Source: Clostridiales bacterium (GTDB taxonomy: Bacteria; Bacillota; Clostridia; Peptostreptococcales; T1SED10-28). From it: a stretch of DNA of 9,700 nucleotides. The DNA lies in contig SLKF01000057.1 of NCBI GenBank assembly GCA_007134725.1, positions 1 through 9,700 on the forward strand, written 5' to 3'. A model generated the notes under the pieces. The model saw only the letters and a program-made list of their open reading frames with translations, was not told the origin of the DNA and searched no databases. How positions within the stretch are numbered: position 1 is the first letter of the stretch; every line of letters begins with the position of its first letter. The position numbers and the translations under genes are program-made. Below are positions 1 to 6,903 of the stretch, one piece after another.

Positions 1-315
1 AGGCACGTCATTTGCAGCTACCAGAGCACCCAAAGCAATGGTTGTTTTATCGCCGACCCCACCGGTACTATGCTTGTCCACTATCAGCCCCTTAATCATG
101 GAAAGGTCAATGGTATCGCCGGAGTTAATAATTGCATTGGTTAAGTTCACAGTTTCTGTTTTATTCATGCCCTTAAAGTAAATCGCCATTAAAAGGGCAC
201 TGATTTGGTAGTCGGGAATACGGTCTTCATTATATCCTTGAACGAAATAATTTATTTCTTCCTTGGTTAAAACTTCACCATTTCTTTTTTTGTAAAGGAT
301 ATCAATCATTTCCAT
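1..315 (-). CDS. pdp: Pyrimidine-nucleoside phosphorylase, N-terminal 105 residues (cut by window edge)
   Basis: Cytoplasmic enzyme that splits uridine and thymidine (and deoxyuridine) with phosphate to give the base and (deoxy)ribose-1-phosphate. The visible 105 residues include the start [13 protein letters not shown] and the family's phosphate-binding signature [10 protein letters not shown] at residues 81-90, followed by the helix [12 protein letters not shown]; full-length members are about 430-440 residues, so three quarters lie beyond the left edge. The ATG at 315 is chosen because AAAGGCGG lies 8 nt upstream and the resulting N terminus matches the Bacillus enzyme. An in-frame ATG at 342 directly follows the deoB stop but has no ribosome binding site. 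It lies 27 nt after deoB, whose product uses this enzyme's sugar phosphate, which supports a shared salvage operon. Deletion of the C-terminal part cannot be excluded from this window. Confidence 0.93.
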   Translation of the reverse strand, partial: MEMIDILYKKRNGEVLTKEEINYFVQGYNEDRIPDYQISALLMAIYFKGMNKTETVNLTNAIINSGDTIDLSMIKGLIVDKHSTGGVGDKTTIALGALVAANDVP

Positions 316-342
316 AACTATTACACCGCCTTTAATCTCCAT

Positions 343-1515
343 CTATTTTTGAATTAATTTAGCAAAACTATTTCCATTTTGAGGTTTTTTAACTTGTAAT
401 AGCTCTGAAATAGTTGCAGCAATATCGGAAAAGGAAGTTCTGGTACCAATATTAGCCCCTTGTTTGACAGAATCGCCTACAATTAATAGGGGTACGTATT
501 CTCGGGTGTGATCGGTTCCCGGATAGGTAGGGTCATTTCCATGATCCGCGGTAATAATTAGTAAATCCTGATCTTTTAGGGATGTTAAAATACTCGGTAA
601 ATGCTGATTTACTTCTTCTAGTGCCTCTTTATAACCCTTCGAATCTCTTCGATGTCCGAATTTTGAGTCAAAGTCCACCAGGTTTGTAAAAATGATCCCT
701 TGGGTGTTTTCTTCGATGGCTTCAATGGTTTTTTTTATCCCCTGTTCATTACTTTTGGATGCAATCTTCTTGCTGATCCCCTGACCGTTATAAATATCAT
801 CGATTTTTCCGATACCCACAACTTCATAACCTGCTTCAAGCGTAAAGTCCAATATGGTATTTTCCTGAGGGGATATGGAAAAATCCTTACGGTTTGCGGT
901 TCGTTCGAAGGAACCTAGACTGCCGATGAAGGGTCTAGCAATAATCCTTGCTACCGCGTTTTCTCCAGTCATAATTTCTCTTGCGATTTCGCACATTCTA
1001 TAAAGTTCTTTGAGAGGAATTACCTCTTCATGGGCTGCTATTTGTAATACACTGTCTGCCGAGGTGTAGATGATGGGATTTTGTGTTTCCAGATGCTCTG
1101 CTCCTAATTCTTCAATAATCTGGGTTCCTGAGGCCGGTTTATTACCGATTCCTTTTTTCCCGGTACGTTCTTCGAACTCTTCCAAAACCTCTTTAGGAAA
1201 GCCCTTAGGATAAGTTTTGAAAGGTTTATCCAGATGAATTCCTGCGATCTCCCAGTGCCCGGTTGTGGTGTCTTTCCCATTAGAATATTCCATTGCCCGG
1301 CCAAAGGCGGCAGTGGGTTGATTTTCTGTAGGTAGGTAATCAATTCCTTCAATATTACCCAGTCCCAATTTTAAAAAATGTTTCAAATCAATATCCGGAT
1401 GTTTTTTTACAATATTACCCAGGGTGTTGGCCCCTTCACTGTTAAATGCTTTTGCATCAGGTAGTTCTCCGATGCCCACACTGTCTAATACTAGTAAAAT
1501 AATACGCTTTACCAA
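343..1515 (-). CDS. deoB: Phosphopentomutase
   Basis: Interconverts ribose-1-phosphate or deoxyribose-1-phosphate with the 5-phosphate in nucleoside salvage; a cytoplasmic Mn-dependent member of the alkaline phosphatase superfamily. The 390-residue length is normal. By comparison with the Bacillus enzyme, expected metal ligands are present: Asp11 (LVLDSVG), Asp283 and His288 (DFDSKFGHRRD), Asp324-His325 (TADHGND) and His336 (DHTRE). The phospho-accepting threonine should be Thr83 in KDTTTGHWE. The start is a TTG at 1515-1513: AAGGAGGG lies 6 nt upstream and no in-frame ATG or GTG is nearby. It follows xerD by 20 nt and precedes the nucleoside phosphorylase by 27 nt, so it is probably co-transcribed with both. 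The order nudF, xerD, deoB, then a nucleoside phosphorylase, resembles the B. subtilis nudF-xerD-drm region. No sequence oddities were seen. Confidence 0.97.
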   Translation of the reverse strand: MVKRIILLVLDSVGIGELPDAKAFNSEGANTLGNIVKKHPDIDLKHFLKLGLGNIEGIDYLPTENQPTAAFGRAMEYSNGKDTTTGHWEIAGIHLDKPFKTYPKGFPKEVLEEFEERTGKKGIGNKPASGTQIIEELGAEHLETQNPIIYTSADSVLQIAAHEEVIPLKELYRMCEIAREIMTGENAVARIIARPFIGSLGSFERTANRKDFSISPQENTILDFTLEAGYEVVGIGKIDDIYNGQGISKKIASKSNEQGIKKTIEAIEENTQGIIFTNLVDFDSKFGHRRDSKGYKEALEEVNQHLPSILTSLKDQDLLIITADHGNDPTYPGTDHTREYVPLLIVGDSVKQGANIGTRTSFSDIAATISELLQVKKPQNGNSFAKLIQK

Positions 1516-1535
1516 TACAATCCCTCCTTATAATA

Positions 1536-2417
1536 TTATGCCCGTGGATGGCTTTTTAAATAAACGTCTTTGATTTTATTTTTTTTAAAATCAATGTACA
1601 TTTGTGTTGTTGCTAAAGCTGAATGTCCTAACATTTCTTGGACCGACTTAAGATCCGCTCCATTATCGATCAAATGGATTGCGAAAGAATGTCTTAGGGT
1701 GTGAGGAGTAATAGACTTACTGATGTTCATAGTCTTTGTATACCCTTTTATAATCTTCCAAAAACCTTGTCTGGATAATCTCTTTCCGGAATAGTTTAGG
1801 AAAAGCGATTTATTCTCTTCGGTTTTCAAAAACTCATCCCTTTCATTGACTATGTAGGATTTCAAAGCTTCAAGTGCATGTTTACCCATGGGGATCGTAC
1901 GATCCTTACTTCCTTTGCAACAGCGGATATATTCCATTTCTAAATCTACATCTTCCACGTCTAAAGAAATCAACTCTGAAACTCGTATACCGGTGGCATA
2001 AAGAATTTCAAGCATGGCTTTGTCCCGAACTCCTTTTTTTGTGTCTAGCTTTGGTTGCATCATTAATAGATTAACTTCTTCCAAGGATAAAACTTCCGGG
2101 ATCTTCTTGAAAGCCTTAGGTCCACTAATTTCATCCATAGGATTTTGTGGAAGAATTTGTTTTTTACACAGATAATCGTAAAATTTCCGAAGGGATACAA
2201 TGTACCTTGAAATGGAGGAACTGGACTTGCTGTCTTTTTGCAACTGCATTAAATAGGAGAGAATCGTCGTATGATTGGTACCATTCAGTTTTTCGATTTT
2301 TTGTTCTTTTAAAAAGAAATAGTATTTTTTTAAATCCCGTTCATAAGACTTAATTGTGTTCTGCGCTAGATTTTTGGTCTGTAAATGTATGATGTAATCC
2401 TTTAATAAATGCTCCAT
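1536..2417 (-). CDS. xerD: Tyrosine recombinase, XerD type
   Basis: Site-specific tyrosine recombinase which, with a XerC-type partner, resolves chromosome dimers at dif near the replication terminus. The 293-residue protein has an N-terminal SAM-like core-binding domain (about 1-90) and a C-terminal catalytic domain (about 108-290). The catalytic set is complete: Arg145 (TGIRVSEL), Lys171 (CKGSKDR), His239 and Arg242 (HTLRHSF), His265 (LGHSALATTQ) and nucleophile Tyr274. The C-terminal ending SHPRA is like XerD rather than XerC. The ATG start at 2417 has AAAGGA about 8 nt upstream. It sits 14 nt after the Nudix gene and 20 nt before deoB. The conserved housekeeping neighbours, and the absence of excisionase or phage genes, argue against a phage or integron integrase. 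The XerD versus XerC label is an inference from the C terminus and synteny. Confidence 0.93.
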   Translation of the reverse strand: MEHLLKDYIIHLQTKNLAQNTIKSYERDLKKYYFFLKEQKIEKLNGTNHTTILSYLMQLQKDSKSSSSISRYIVSLRKFYDYLCKKQILPQNPMDEISGPKAFKKIPEVLSLEEVNLLMMQPKLDTKKGVRDKAMLEILYATGIRVSELISLDVEDVDLEMEYIRCCKGSKDRTIPMGKHALEALKSYIVNERDEFLKTEENKSLFLNYSGKRLSRQGFWKIIKGYTKTMNISKSITPHTLRHSFAIHLIDNGADLKSVQEMLGHSALATTQMYIDFKKNKIKDVYLKSHPRA

Positions 2418-2431
2418 GTTTTATTTCCTTT

Positions 2432-2962
2432 CTATCGGGTTTCATTAGCCATTAGAATAGCAATAATCGTTTTACTGTCTCGAATTTCTCCTTTATCAAT
2501 CTTCTCAAGCGCTTGATCAAAGGGGATCTCTACGAGTTCAATGTACTCGTCTTCATCAGGTTCAGCCACACCTTTAAATAAGTTTTCGGCTTTAAATAAA
2601 TAGATTTTTTCATTAGAAAACCCAGGGCTTGTATAGCAGTGGGATAAAGCATAAAAACTTGAAGCACTATAGCCTGTTTCTTCTTTAAACTCTCTTTTCG
2701 CGCATTCTAGAGGATCTTCCCTGGGCTCCATTTTACCTGCAGGTATTTCTAAGAGAAAATCATCTACTGCTTTTCGGTATTGTCTAACCAAAATGACTTT
2801 TCCATCATTATTCACACCAATAATACCTACGGCCCCGGGATGTTCTACTATTTCACGTTTGGAATACTTTTTGTCCGGAAGTTCGACAGTATCCACTCTT
2901 AAATTAATGACTTTTCCTTCGTAAATTCTTTCGGTTTTCAAAGTTTTTTCGGTTATGTTCAT
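2432..2962 (-). CDS. nudF: Nudix hydrolase, probable ADP-ribose pyrophosphatase
   Basis: Probably hydrolyses ADP-ribose to AMP and ribose-5-phosphate, clearing a reactive NAD breakdown product. The 176-residue protein carries a complete Nudix box at residues 76-98: Gly76, Glu82, then REFKEETGY, with the metal-binding REXXEE core at 90-95. Pro113 (SPGF) lies 15 residues beyond the box, the feature that marks the ADP-ribose subfamily. N-terminal strands (TERIYEGKVINLRVDTV) match the dimerising domain of NudF proteins. The reading frame is open from a TTG at 2974, but that TTG lies next to the SD itself; GGAGGG is 4 nt before the ATG at 2962, so I start there. The gene lies between spo0A (39 nt upstream) and xerD (14 nt downstream), with no terminator seen on either side. 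Other Nudix substrates remain possible. Confidence 0.9.
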   Translation of the reverse strand: MNITEKTLKTERIYEGKVINLRVDTVELPDKKYSKREIVEHPGAVGIIGVNNDGKVILVRQYRKAVDDFLLEIPAGKMEPREDPLECAKREFKEETGYSASSFYALSHCYTSPGFSNEKIYLFKAENLFKGVAEPDEDEYIELVEIPFDQALEKIDKGEIRDSKTIIAILMANETR

Positions 2963-2966
2963 AGGT

Positions 2967-2972
2967 CCCTCC
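2967..2972 (-). promoter_or_regulatory. Start-deciding ribosome binding site of nudF
   Basis: GGAGGG on the minus strand, 4 nt before the ATG at 2962. The alternative upstream TTG codon at 2974-2972 overlaps the first G of this site and has no ribosome binding site of its own, so it should not be used as the start. Confidence 0.85.
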
Positions 2973-3001
2973 AAATAATTAATTTATCGAAGCTGGATAT
3001 T

Positions 3002-3781
3002 TTAACGTTTTAATCGAATCTTATCGGCAAGTACTGCAATAAATTCAGAATTAGTCGGTTTTTTATTGTTTTTTTTAAACTTTGGTAGATGTTCAAACAT
3101 TTCCTTGATTTTATCAGATTCTCCTTGGTTCCAGGTTACTTCAATAGAATGACGAATTGCCCGTTCAACCCGACTGGGGGTTGTATCGAATTGTATTGCC
3201 AGTCCCGGATAGAGCTCCTTTGTTACAGCATTGAGATATTCCGGATTTTTAGCAACCATAACAATGGCTTCTTTTAAATAAGCATAGCCTTTTATATGAG
3301 CCGGAACACCCAGAGAATAAATCATTTCTGCGGATAATTTTTCTATCTTCTTAATTTCTTCTTTTGTTAGATCCGTTGATTGTTTAGATATTGTTGCCAT
3401 GGGTAATTCTTCTTTAGATTCTCGAATTCTTTTAAGAAAGATCTCAAAATCAAAGGGTTTGATAATATAATAATCCGCACCTAGTTGAATTGCCTTTTGT
3501 GTTACTTTGTCCTGGCCCACAGCAGAAAGCATAATAGTATAAGGTTTTTCTTTCTTTTGCTTAATTTCTTCTAAAACCCCTAAACCATCTAAATGTGGCA
3601 TTATGATATCAAGTATCAAGACGTTTGGTGTCTCTACCTCTAATAATTTTAATGCCTCCAGCCCATCGTTAGCAATACCCACTACTTCAATATCTTCCTG
3701 CTTACTTAAATACTCATCTAAAATACTACAAAGCTCTTCATTGTCATCAACGATAGCCACTGTTATTGTGTTTTTATGCAC
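3002..3781 (-). CDS. spo0A: Sporulation master regulator Spo0A
   Basis: Response regulator that, once phosphorylated, binds 0A boxes and commits the cell to sporulation. The receiver domain (about 5-122) has the acidic pocket Asp12-Asp13, phospho-acceptor Asp58 (LILDIIMP), Ser86 and Lys108 (KPF). After a linker, the Spo0A-specific DNA-binding domain (about 142-259) shows HIKGYAYLKEAI, the recognition-helix region TPSRVERAIRHSIEVTW, and the end SEFIAVLADKIRL. The 259-residue length is typical. The start is GTG at 3781, 5 nt after GGGGGAG; an ATG two bases upstream is out of frame and stops after six codons. It follows recN by 101 nt rather than a spoIVB gene, and that gap may hold its own promoter. 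Identity is certain; sporulation competence of the organism is inferred from this gene alone. Confidence 0.98.
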   Translation of the reverse strand: MHKNTITVAIVDDNEELCSILDEYLSKQEDIEVVGIANDGLEALKLLEVETPNVLILDIIMPHLDGLGVLEEIKQKKEKPYTIMLSAVGQDKVTQKAIQLGADYYIIKPFDFEIFLKRIRESKEELPMATISKQSTDLTKEEIKKIEKLSAEMIYSLGVPAHIKGYAYLKEAIVMVAKNPEYLNAVTKELYPGLAIQFDTTPSRVERAIRHSIEVTWNQGESDKIKEMFEHLPKFKKNNKKPTNSEFIAVLADKIRLKR

Positions 3782-3882
3782 ATAATCTCCCCCTCAAATA
3801 AATAAAGTGCAAATACTAGATTAAACCCCTTTGTACTCACTGAGATCCTTAAATAAAGCTGATGGTAAGCATCGGGGTACTC
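3782..3882 (-). promoter_or_regulatory. recN-spo0A spacer with possible spo0A promoter
   Basis: At 101 nt this is by far the longest gap between protein genes in the window. It contains the spo0A ribosome binding site (GGGGGAG at 3793-3787). About 55-65 nt before the start there is AAGGATCT (3850-3843), resembling the sigma-H -35 motif AGGAWWT; the downstream partner, around TTTAATC, fits a sigma-H -10 (GAAT) poorly. I find no TGTCGAA-type 0A box. A short GATG/CATC stem lies near 3853-3865, too weak to be a terminator. The promoter role is a guess based on gap length, on the weak motif, and on B. subtilis spo0A having a sigma-H promoter. Confidence 0.3.
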
Positions 3883-5574
3883 TTAGCTTCTAATCTTGAG
3901 TAATTCTTCTGCATGTTTTAATGTTATGGCTGTAGAGGAGCCCCCTAAGAGTCTACCGATTTCTTTGATACGACTGGCTTTATCTAGCTCTTCCAAATAG
4001 GTGGCACTATGGTCTTTATCGGTTTTTTTATAAATCTTGTAATGGAGCTTTCCTCTTGTAGCAATCTGTGGCAAGTGGGTGATGCAAATCACTTGACGAT
4101 TTGTAGAGATACCTTCAAGTTTATCCCCAACTAAATTTGCAGTTTCTCCACTAATTCCCGTATCAATCTCATCGAATATCATGCAGGAGATTTTATCAAT
4201 ATCCGCGAGCAAGGACTTGAGTGCCAACATCACTCGAGATATCTCTCCTCCCGACGCAATTTTTGATAAGGATTTCGGTACTTCTCCTGGATTGGTTTTT
4301 ATAAGAAATTCTACAGAATCAAAACCTTTCCGATGATATTTTTGTTCATAATCTAAATCCTGACCTTCCTTTGAAAATATAGCTACTTTAAAACTTCCAT
4401 GAGGAATATTGAGTTCCTGCAGGGTTGCTGAAACTTTTTTTTCAAGTATTTTAGCAGTTTCCACCCTCTTTTTATGTAATGTGGATGCCAGTTCATTTAA
4501 GCGTATTGACTTTTGTTCTAGTTTATTAGAAATCTCTTCAATTCGTTCTTTACTATTGATCAGGTTTTCCAGTTCTTTCTTCGATTCTTGATAATAGGTT
4601 AACACTTCTTCTATATTAGGTCCATATTTTCGTTTCATATCGTTAATATGGGCTATTCTTTGATTGAGCCTTTCTAGATCTTCCGGTTGAAATTCAATAT
4701 TTTCAAAATACTGTCGGATTTCCCTTGAAACATCCTCTAATTGAAATTGAATTTCTTCCAGTTGATTACTGAAATTCTTTATTTGCGGATCAAACTTATC
4801 TATTGAATGGAATTCTTCAACCGTATTGGAGATTAAGTCCATTGCGGAATCCGTATCCCTTAGATTATACAGTTTTTCATATCCTTTGCCCATAACTTCA
4901 TATATTTTTTCGCTATTGGCTAAAACGTTATATTCCTGCATTAAACTCTCTTCTTCATATTCTTTTAAATCCGCACCTTCTATTTCTTCCATATGAAAGC
5001 GCAACAAATCTATTTGTCTTTCTCGATCCCTATCGTCTATGGACAGGTTTTTTCGTTCCTGTTGCAAGTTTTGAAACTCCTCATAGTGGTTTTGAAATTC
5101 TTTACGTAGTTTTTTATTGTCTTTGCCCCCATAGTCATCTAAAATGTCAATATGATTTTGTTTATTTAATAGGGATTGGTGATGATGTTGTCCATGGATG
5201 TCAATTAAGCTATCTGCAAGGATTTTTACGGTCGCATTTGTTACGATGGATCCGTTTATTCGACTTACGCTTCTTCCAGAGGTTAACAACTCTCGGGACA
5301 GCACTACGATTTCTTCATCGGTATTTAGTCCAAGACCTGTTAAAAGATCTTCTACCCAGGGATTTTTTAAAAATACAGATTGTAAATAGGTTTTTTCTCC
5401 TTTACTGCGAATGTGATCTTTATCTGCCCGCTCACCCAAGGTAAGTTTTATCCCGTTAATAATGATGGACTTCCCTACACCGGTCTCACCGGTTAGAATA
5501 TTAAGTCCTTCATCAAAACGTATATGCAAATGATCAATCAATGCAAAATTCTTAATTTCGAGTTCTAGTAACAT
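3883..5574 (-). CDS. recN: DNA repair protein RecN
   Basis: SMC-like ATPase acting early in double-strand break repair, where it gathers DNA ends for recombination. The 563-residue protein has the ATP-binding head split over both ends: Walker A GETGVGKS at 29-36, the RecN-typical GQHHHQ at 128-133, the ABC signature ASGGE near 440-444, Walker B MIFDEIDTG at about 465-473 and the switch histidine in THLPQIA at 500. Between them (about 155-375) lies a Glu/Lys/Leu-rich stretch expected to form the antiparallel coiled coil. The frame is open from ATG 5580, but AAAGGGG is only 2 nt from that codon and 8 nt from the ATG at 5574; the latter also gives the usual family start MLLELEIKNFALI. It follows argR closely and precedes spo0A, with no spoIVB between. 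Confidence 0.97.
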   Translation of the reverse strand: MLLELEIKNFALIDHLHIRFDEGLNILTGETGVGKSIIINGIKLTLGERADKDHIRSKGEKTYLQSVFLKNPWVEDLLTGLGLNTDEEIVVLSRELLTSGRSVSRINGSIVTNATVKILADSLIDIHGQHHHQSLLNKQNHIDILDDYGGKDNKKLRKEFQNHYEEFQNLQQERKNLSIDDRDRERQIDLLRFHMEEIEGADLKEYEEESLMQEYNVLANSEKIYEVMGKGYEKLYNLRDTDSAMDLISNTVEEFHSIDKFDPQIKNFSNQLEEIQFQLEDVSREIRQYFENIEFQPEDLERLNQRIAHINDMKRKYGPNIEEVLTYYQESKKELENLINSKERIEEISNKLEQKSIRLNELASTLHKKRVETAKILEKKVSATLQELNIPHGSFKVAIFSKEGQDLDYEQKYHRKGFDSVEFLIKTNPGEVPKSLSKIASGGEISRVMLALKSLLADIDKISCMIFDEIDTGISGETANLVGDKLEGISTNRQVICITHLPQIATRGKLHYKIYKKTDKDHSATYLEELDKASRIKEIGRLLGGSSTAITLKHAEELLKIRS

Positions 5575-5582
5575 TTCCATAT

Positions 5583-5589
5583 CCCCTTT
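5583..5589 (-). promoter_or_regulatory. Start-deciding ribosome binding site of recN
   Basis: AAAGGGG on the minus strand. It is 8 nt before the ATG at 5574 but only 2 nt before the ATG at 5580, so the downstream ATG is the likelier start, in agreement with the conserved RecN N terminus. Confidence 0.75.
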
Positions 5590-5599
5590 AATTAATATC

Positions 5600-6049
5600 C
5601 TACTTCATAAGATTTATAAATCTATCTTTAATATCTTCTACGGTTTCCACATCTCGAATCAGAACGAAAATTGTATCATCACCGGCTATGGTTCCAACAA
5701 TTTCTTCATAATTAATAGCATCAATTGTAGAGGCTGCTGCTTGTCCTGCACCGGAAAGAGTTTTAAGAACTAAAATGTTTCCCGCATGGTCAATGGATAA
5801 AATAGAGTCTCTAAAAAGACGCATGAGACGGTCAGACATAACAGTATTTTGATTTTCCAGTGTAGCGTATTTATAACGACCGCTTTTTGATAGAGATTTG
5901 ATTAATCGTAGTTCTTTAATATCTCGGGAAACTGTGGCTTGTGTAACTTGTAAACCCATTTTTTTTAGTTCTTCGGATAATTCTTCCTGAGTTTCAATCT
6001 CTTTGTTTTTAATAATTTCTAAAATTTTAGATTGCCTAGTATATTTCAT
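5600..6049 (-). CDS. argR: Arginine repressor / regulator ArgR (AhrC)
   Basis: Hexameric, arginine-sensing transcription factor that represses arginine synthesis genes and can activate catabolism genes. The 149-residue length is standard. The N-terminal winged helix (about 1-65) has the recognition helix [14 protein letters not shown] (36-49). The C-terminal oligomerisation and arginine-binding domain shows [11 protein letters not shown] (100-110) and [11 protein letters not shown] (119-129) with the arginine-contacting acidic pair Asp124-Asp125. ATG at 6049 has GGGGGAG 4 nt upstream. It lies 25 nt after tlyA and about 20 nt before recN, the same order as in B. subtilis (yqxC-ahrC-recN). It is distant from any arginine gene here, as is usual at this locus. 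I looked for an ARG box upstream and found only an 8-bp ATCATGAT palindrome (6064-6071) that does not match the known consensus. Confidence 0.97.
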   Translation of the reverse strand: MKYTRQSKILEIIKNKEIETQEELSEELKKMGLQVTQATVSRDIKELRLIKSLSKSGRYKYATLENQNTVMSDRLMRLFRDSILSIDHAGNILVLKTLSGAGQAAASTIDAINYEEIVGTIAGDDTIFVLIRDVETVEDIKDRFINLMK

Positions 6050-6074
6050 AATACTCCCCCAATTATCATGATTT

Positions 6075-6893
6075 TTAGTTGCTTTTCCCTAAACTTTGAT
6101 GAGCATGTTCCACAATTTGCTGAACTTTAGTTTCTAAAGTCTTATCATCCCAAGAAGTATGCTTATTTTTTAAAAACGCCAAAAACTCCATGTTTCCTTT
6201 TGGTCCTTTAATTGGTGAAAATGATAACTGTTCAATTCCCAATTCTTCTTCTTTAATAAAATATAACACTTTACTTAAGACTTCTTTGTGGGTTTTAGGC
6301 TCCCGGATCACTCCATTTTTTCCAACTTTTTCACGACCTGCTTCAAACTGGGGTTTGATTAAAACCACCATACTGCCGCTGTCCTTTAAAAGTTTTTTTG
6401 CAACGGGCAGTACCAACTTGAGAGAAATAAAAGAAACATCGACGCTGATAAAATCAACTTTTTCCTCAATATCCGGTAAAGTGACATTGCGAATATTCGT
6501 CCGTTCCATTACCACTACACGGGAGTCTTTTCTAAGTTTATAATCAAGCTGTCCATAGCCCACATCAATAGCATAAACTTTTGTAGCTCCTTCTTGCAAC
6601 ATACAATCGGTAAAGCCACCGGTAGAAGAGCCGATATCAATACAAGTTTTACTTCTTAATTCAAGACCGAATTCTTCCACTGCTTTTTCCAGTTTTAAGC
6701 CTCCCCTGCTGACGAAGGGGAGGGCTTTTCCTTTGATTTCAATTGAAGCCTCGTGATCCACTTTCATGCCGGCCTTATCACTACGTTGTCCCTCTACAAA
6801 AACCGTCCCTGCCATAATGTTCCTTTTTGCTTTTTCTCGGCTGTCGTAAAAACCTTTTTCTACTAATAACACATCTAAACGTTCTTTTTTCAT
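6075..6893 (-). CDS. tlyA: TlyA-family rRNA 2'-O-methyltransferase
   Basis: Predicted SAM-dependent ribose 2'-O-methyltransferase; mycobacterial TlyA methylates C1409 of 16S and C1920 of 23S rRNA, which affects capreomycin susceptibility. Older annotations call it a hemolysin. The 272 residues comprise an N-terminal S4 RNA-binding domain (about 1-60, [25 protein letters not shown]) and an FtsJ/RrmJ-type methyltransferase domain with the SAM loop [11 protein letters not shown] (86-96). The catalytic tetrad can be placed as Lys67, Asp152, Lys180 and Glu236, each offset by two from the mycobacterial positions. ATG at 6893 has AGGAG 7 nt upstream, and this site overlaps the dxs stop codon (TAGGAG), so translation is probably coupled to dxs. 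Target specificity (16S, 23S or both) cannot be read from the sequence. Confidence 0.95.
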   Translation of the reverse strand: MKKERLDVLLVEKGFYDSREKAKRNIMAGTVFVEGQRSDKAGMKVDHEASIEIKGKALPFVSRGGLKLEKAVEEFGLELRSKTCIDIGSSTGGFTDCMLQEGATKVYAIDVGYGQLDYKLRKDSRVVVMERTNIRNVTLPDIEEKVDFISVDVSFISLKLVLPVAKKLLKDSGSMVVLIKPQFEAGREKVGKNGVIREPKTHKEVLSKVLYFIKEEELGIEQLSFSPIKGPKGNMEFLAFLKNKHTSWDDKTLETKVQQIVEHAHQSLGKSN

Positions 6894-6903
6894 AAACTCT
6901 CTC

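Noticed and set aside
1536..2417. Tyrosine recombinase as a sign of a phage, integron or integrative element
   Set aside because: The XerD-like C terminus, standard length and conserved housekeeping neighbours (Nudix, deoB, nucleoside phosphorylase) indicate the chromosomal dimer-resolution recombinase; no att-like repeats or element genes are seen.
3853..3865. Hairpin after recN as a terminator
   Set aside because: Only a 4-bp GATG/CATC stem with no following U-run; too weak to end transcription. The separated ACCCC/GGGGT pairing in the same spacer is also too short and too far apart.
6062..6072. Possible ARG box (autoregulatory site) just upstream of argR, at ATTATCATGAT
   Set aside because: Only an 8-bp ATCATGAT core is symmetric and it does not match the TGAATWWWWATTCA-like ArgR operator; it probably reflects AT-rich spacer sequence.
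6190..6543. Plus-strand open frame of 117 codons (and shorter ones across the window)
   Set aside because: It lies wholly inside tlyA on the opposite strand, has no ribosome binding site or recognisable domain, and the minus-strand gene is unambiguous. The other plus-strand frames are likewise shadows of real genes.
6075..6893. Hemolysin annotation for the TlyA protein
   Set aside because: The S4 domain plus SAM-binding FtsJ fold with an intact Lys-Asp-Lys-Glu tetrad points to rRNA methylation; there is no signal peptide or membrane segment for a secreted toxin.
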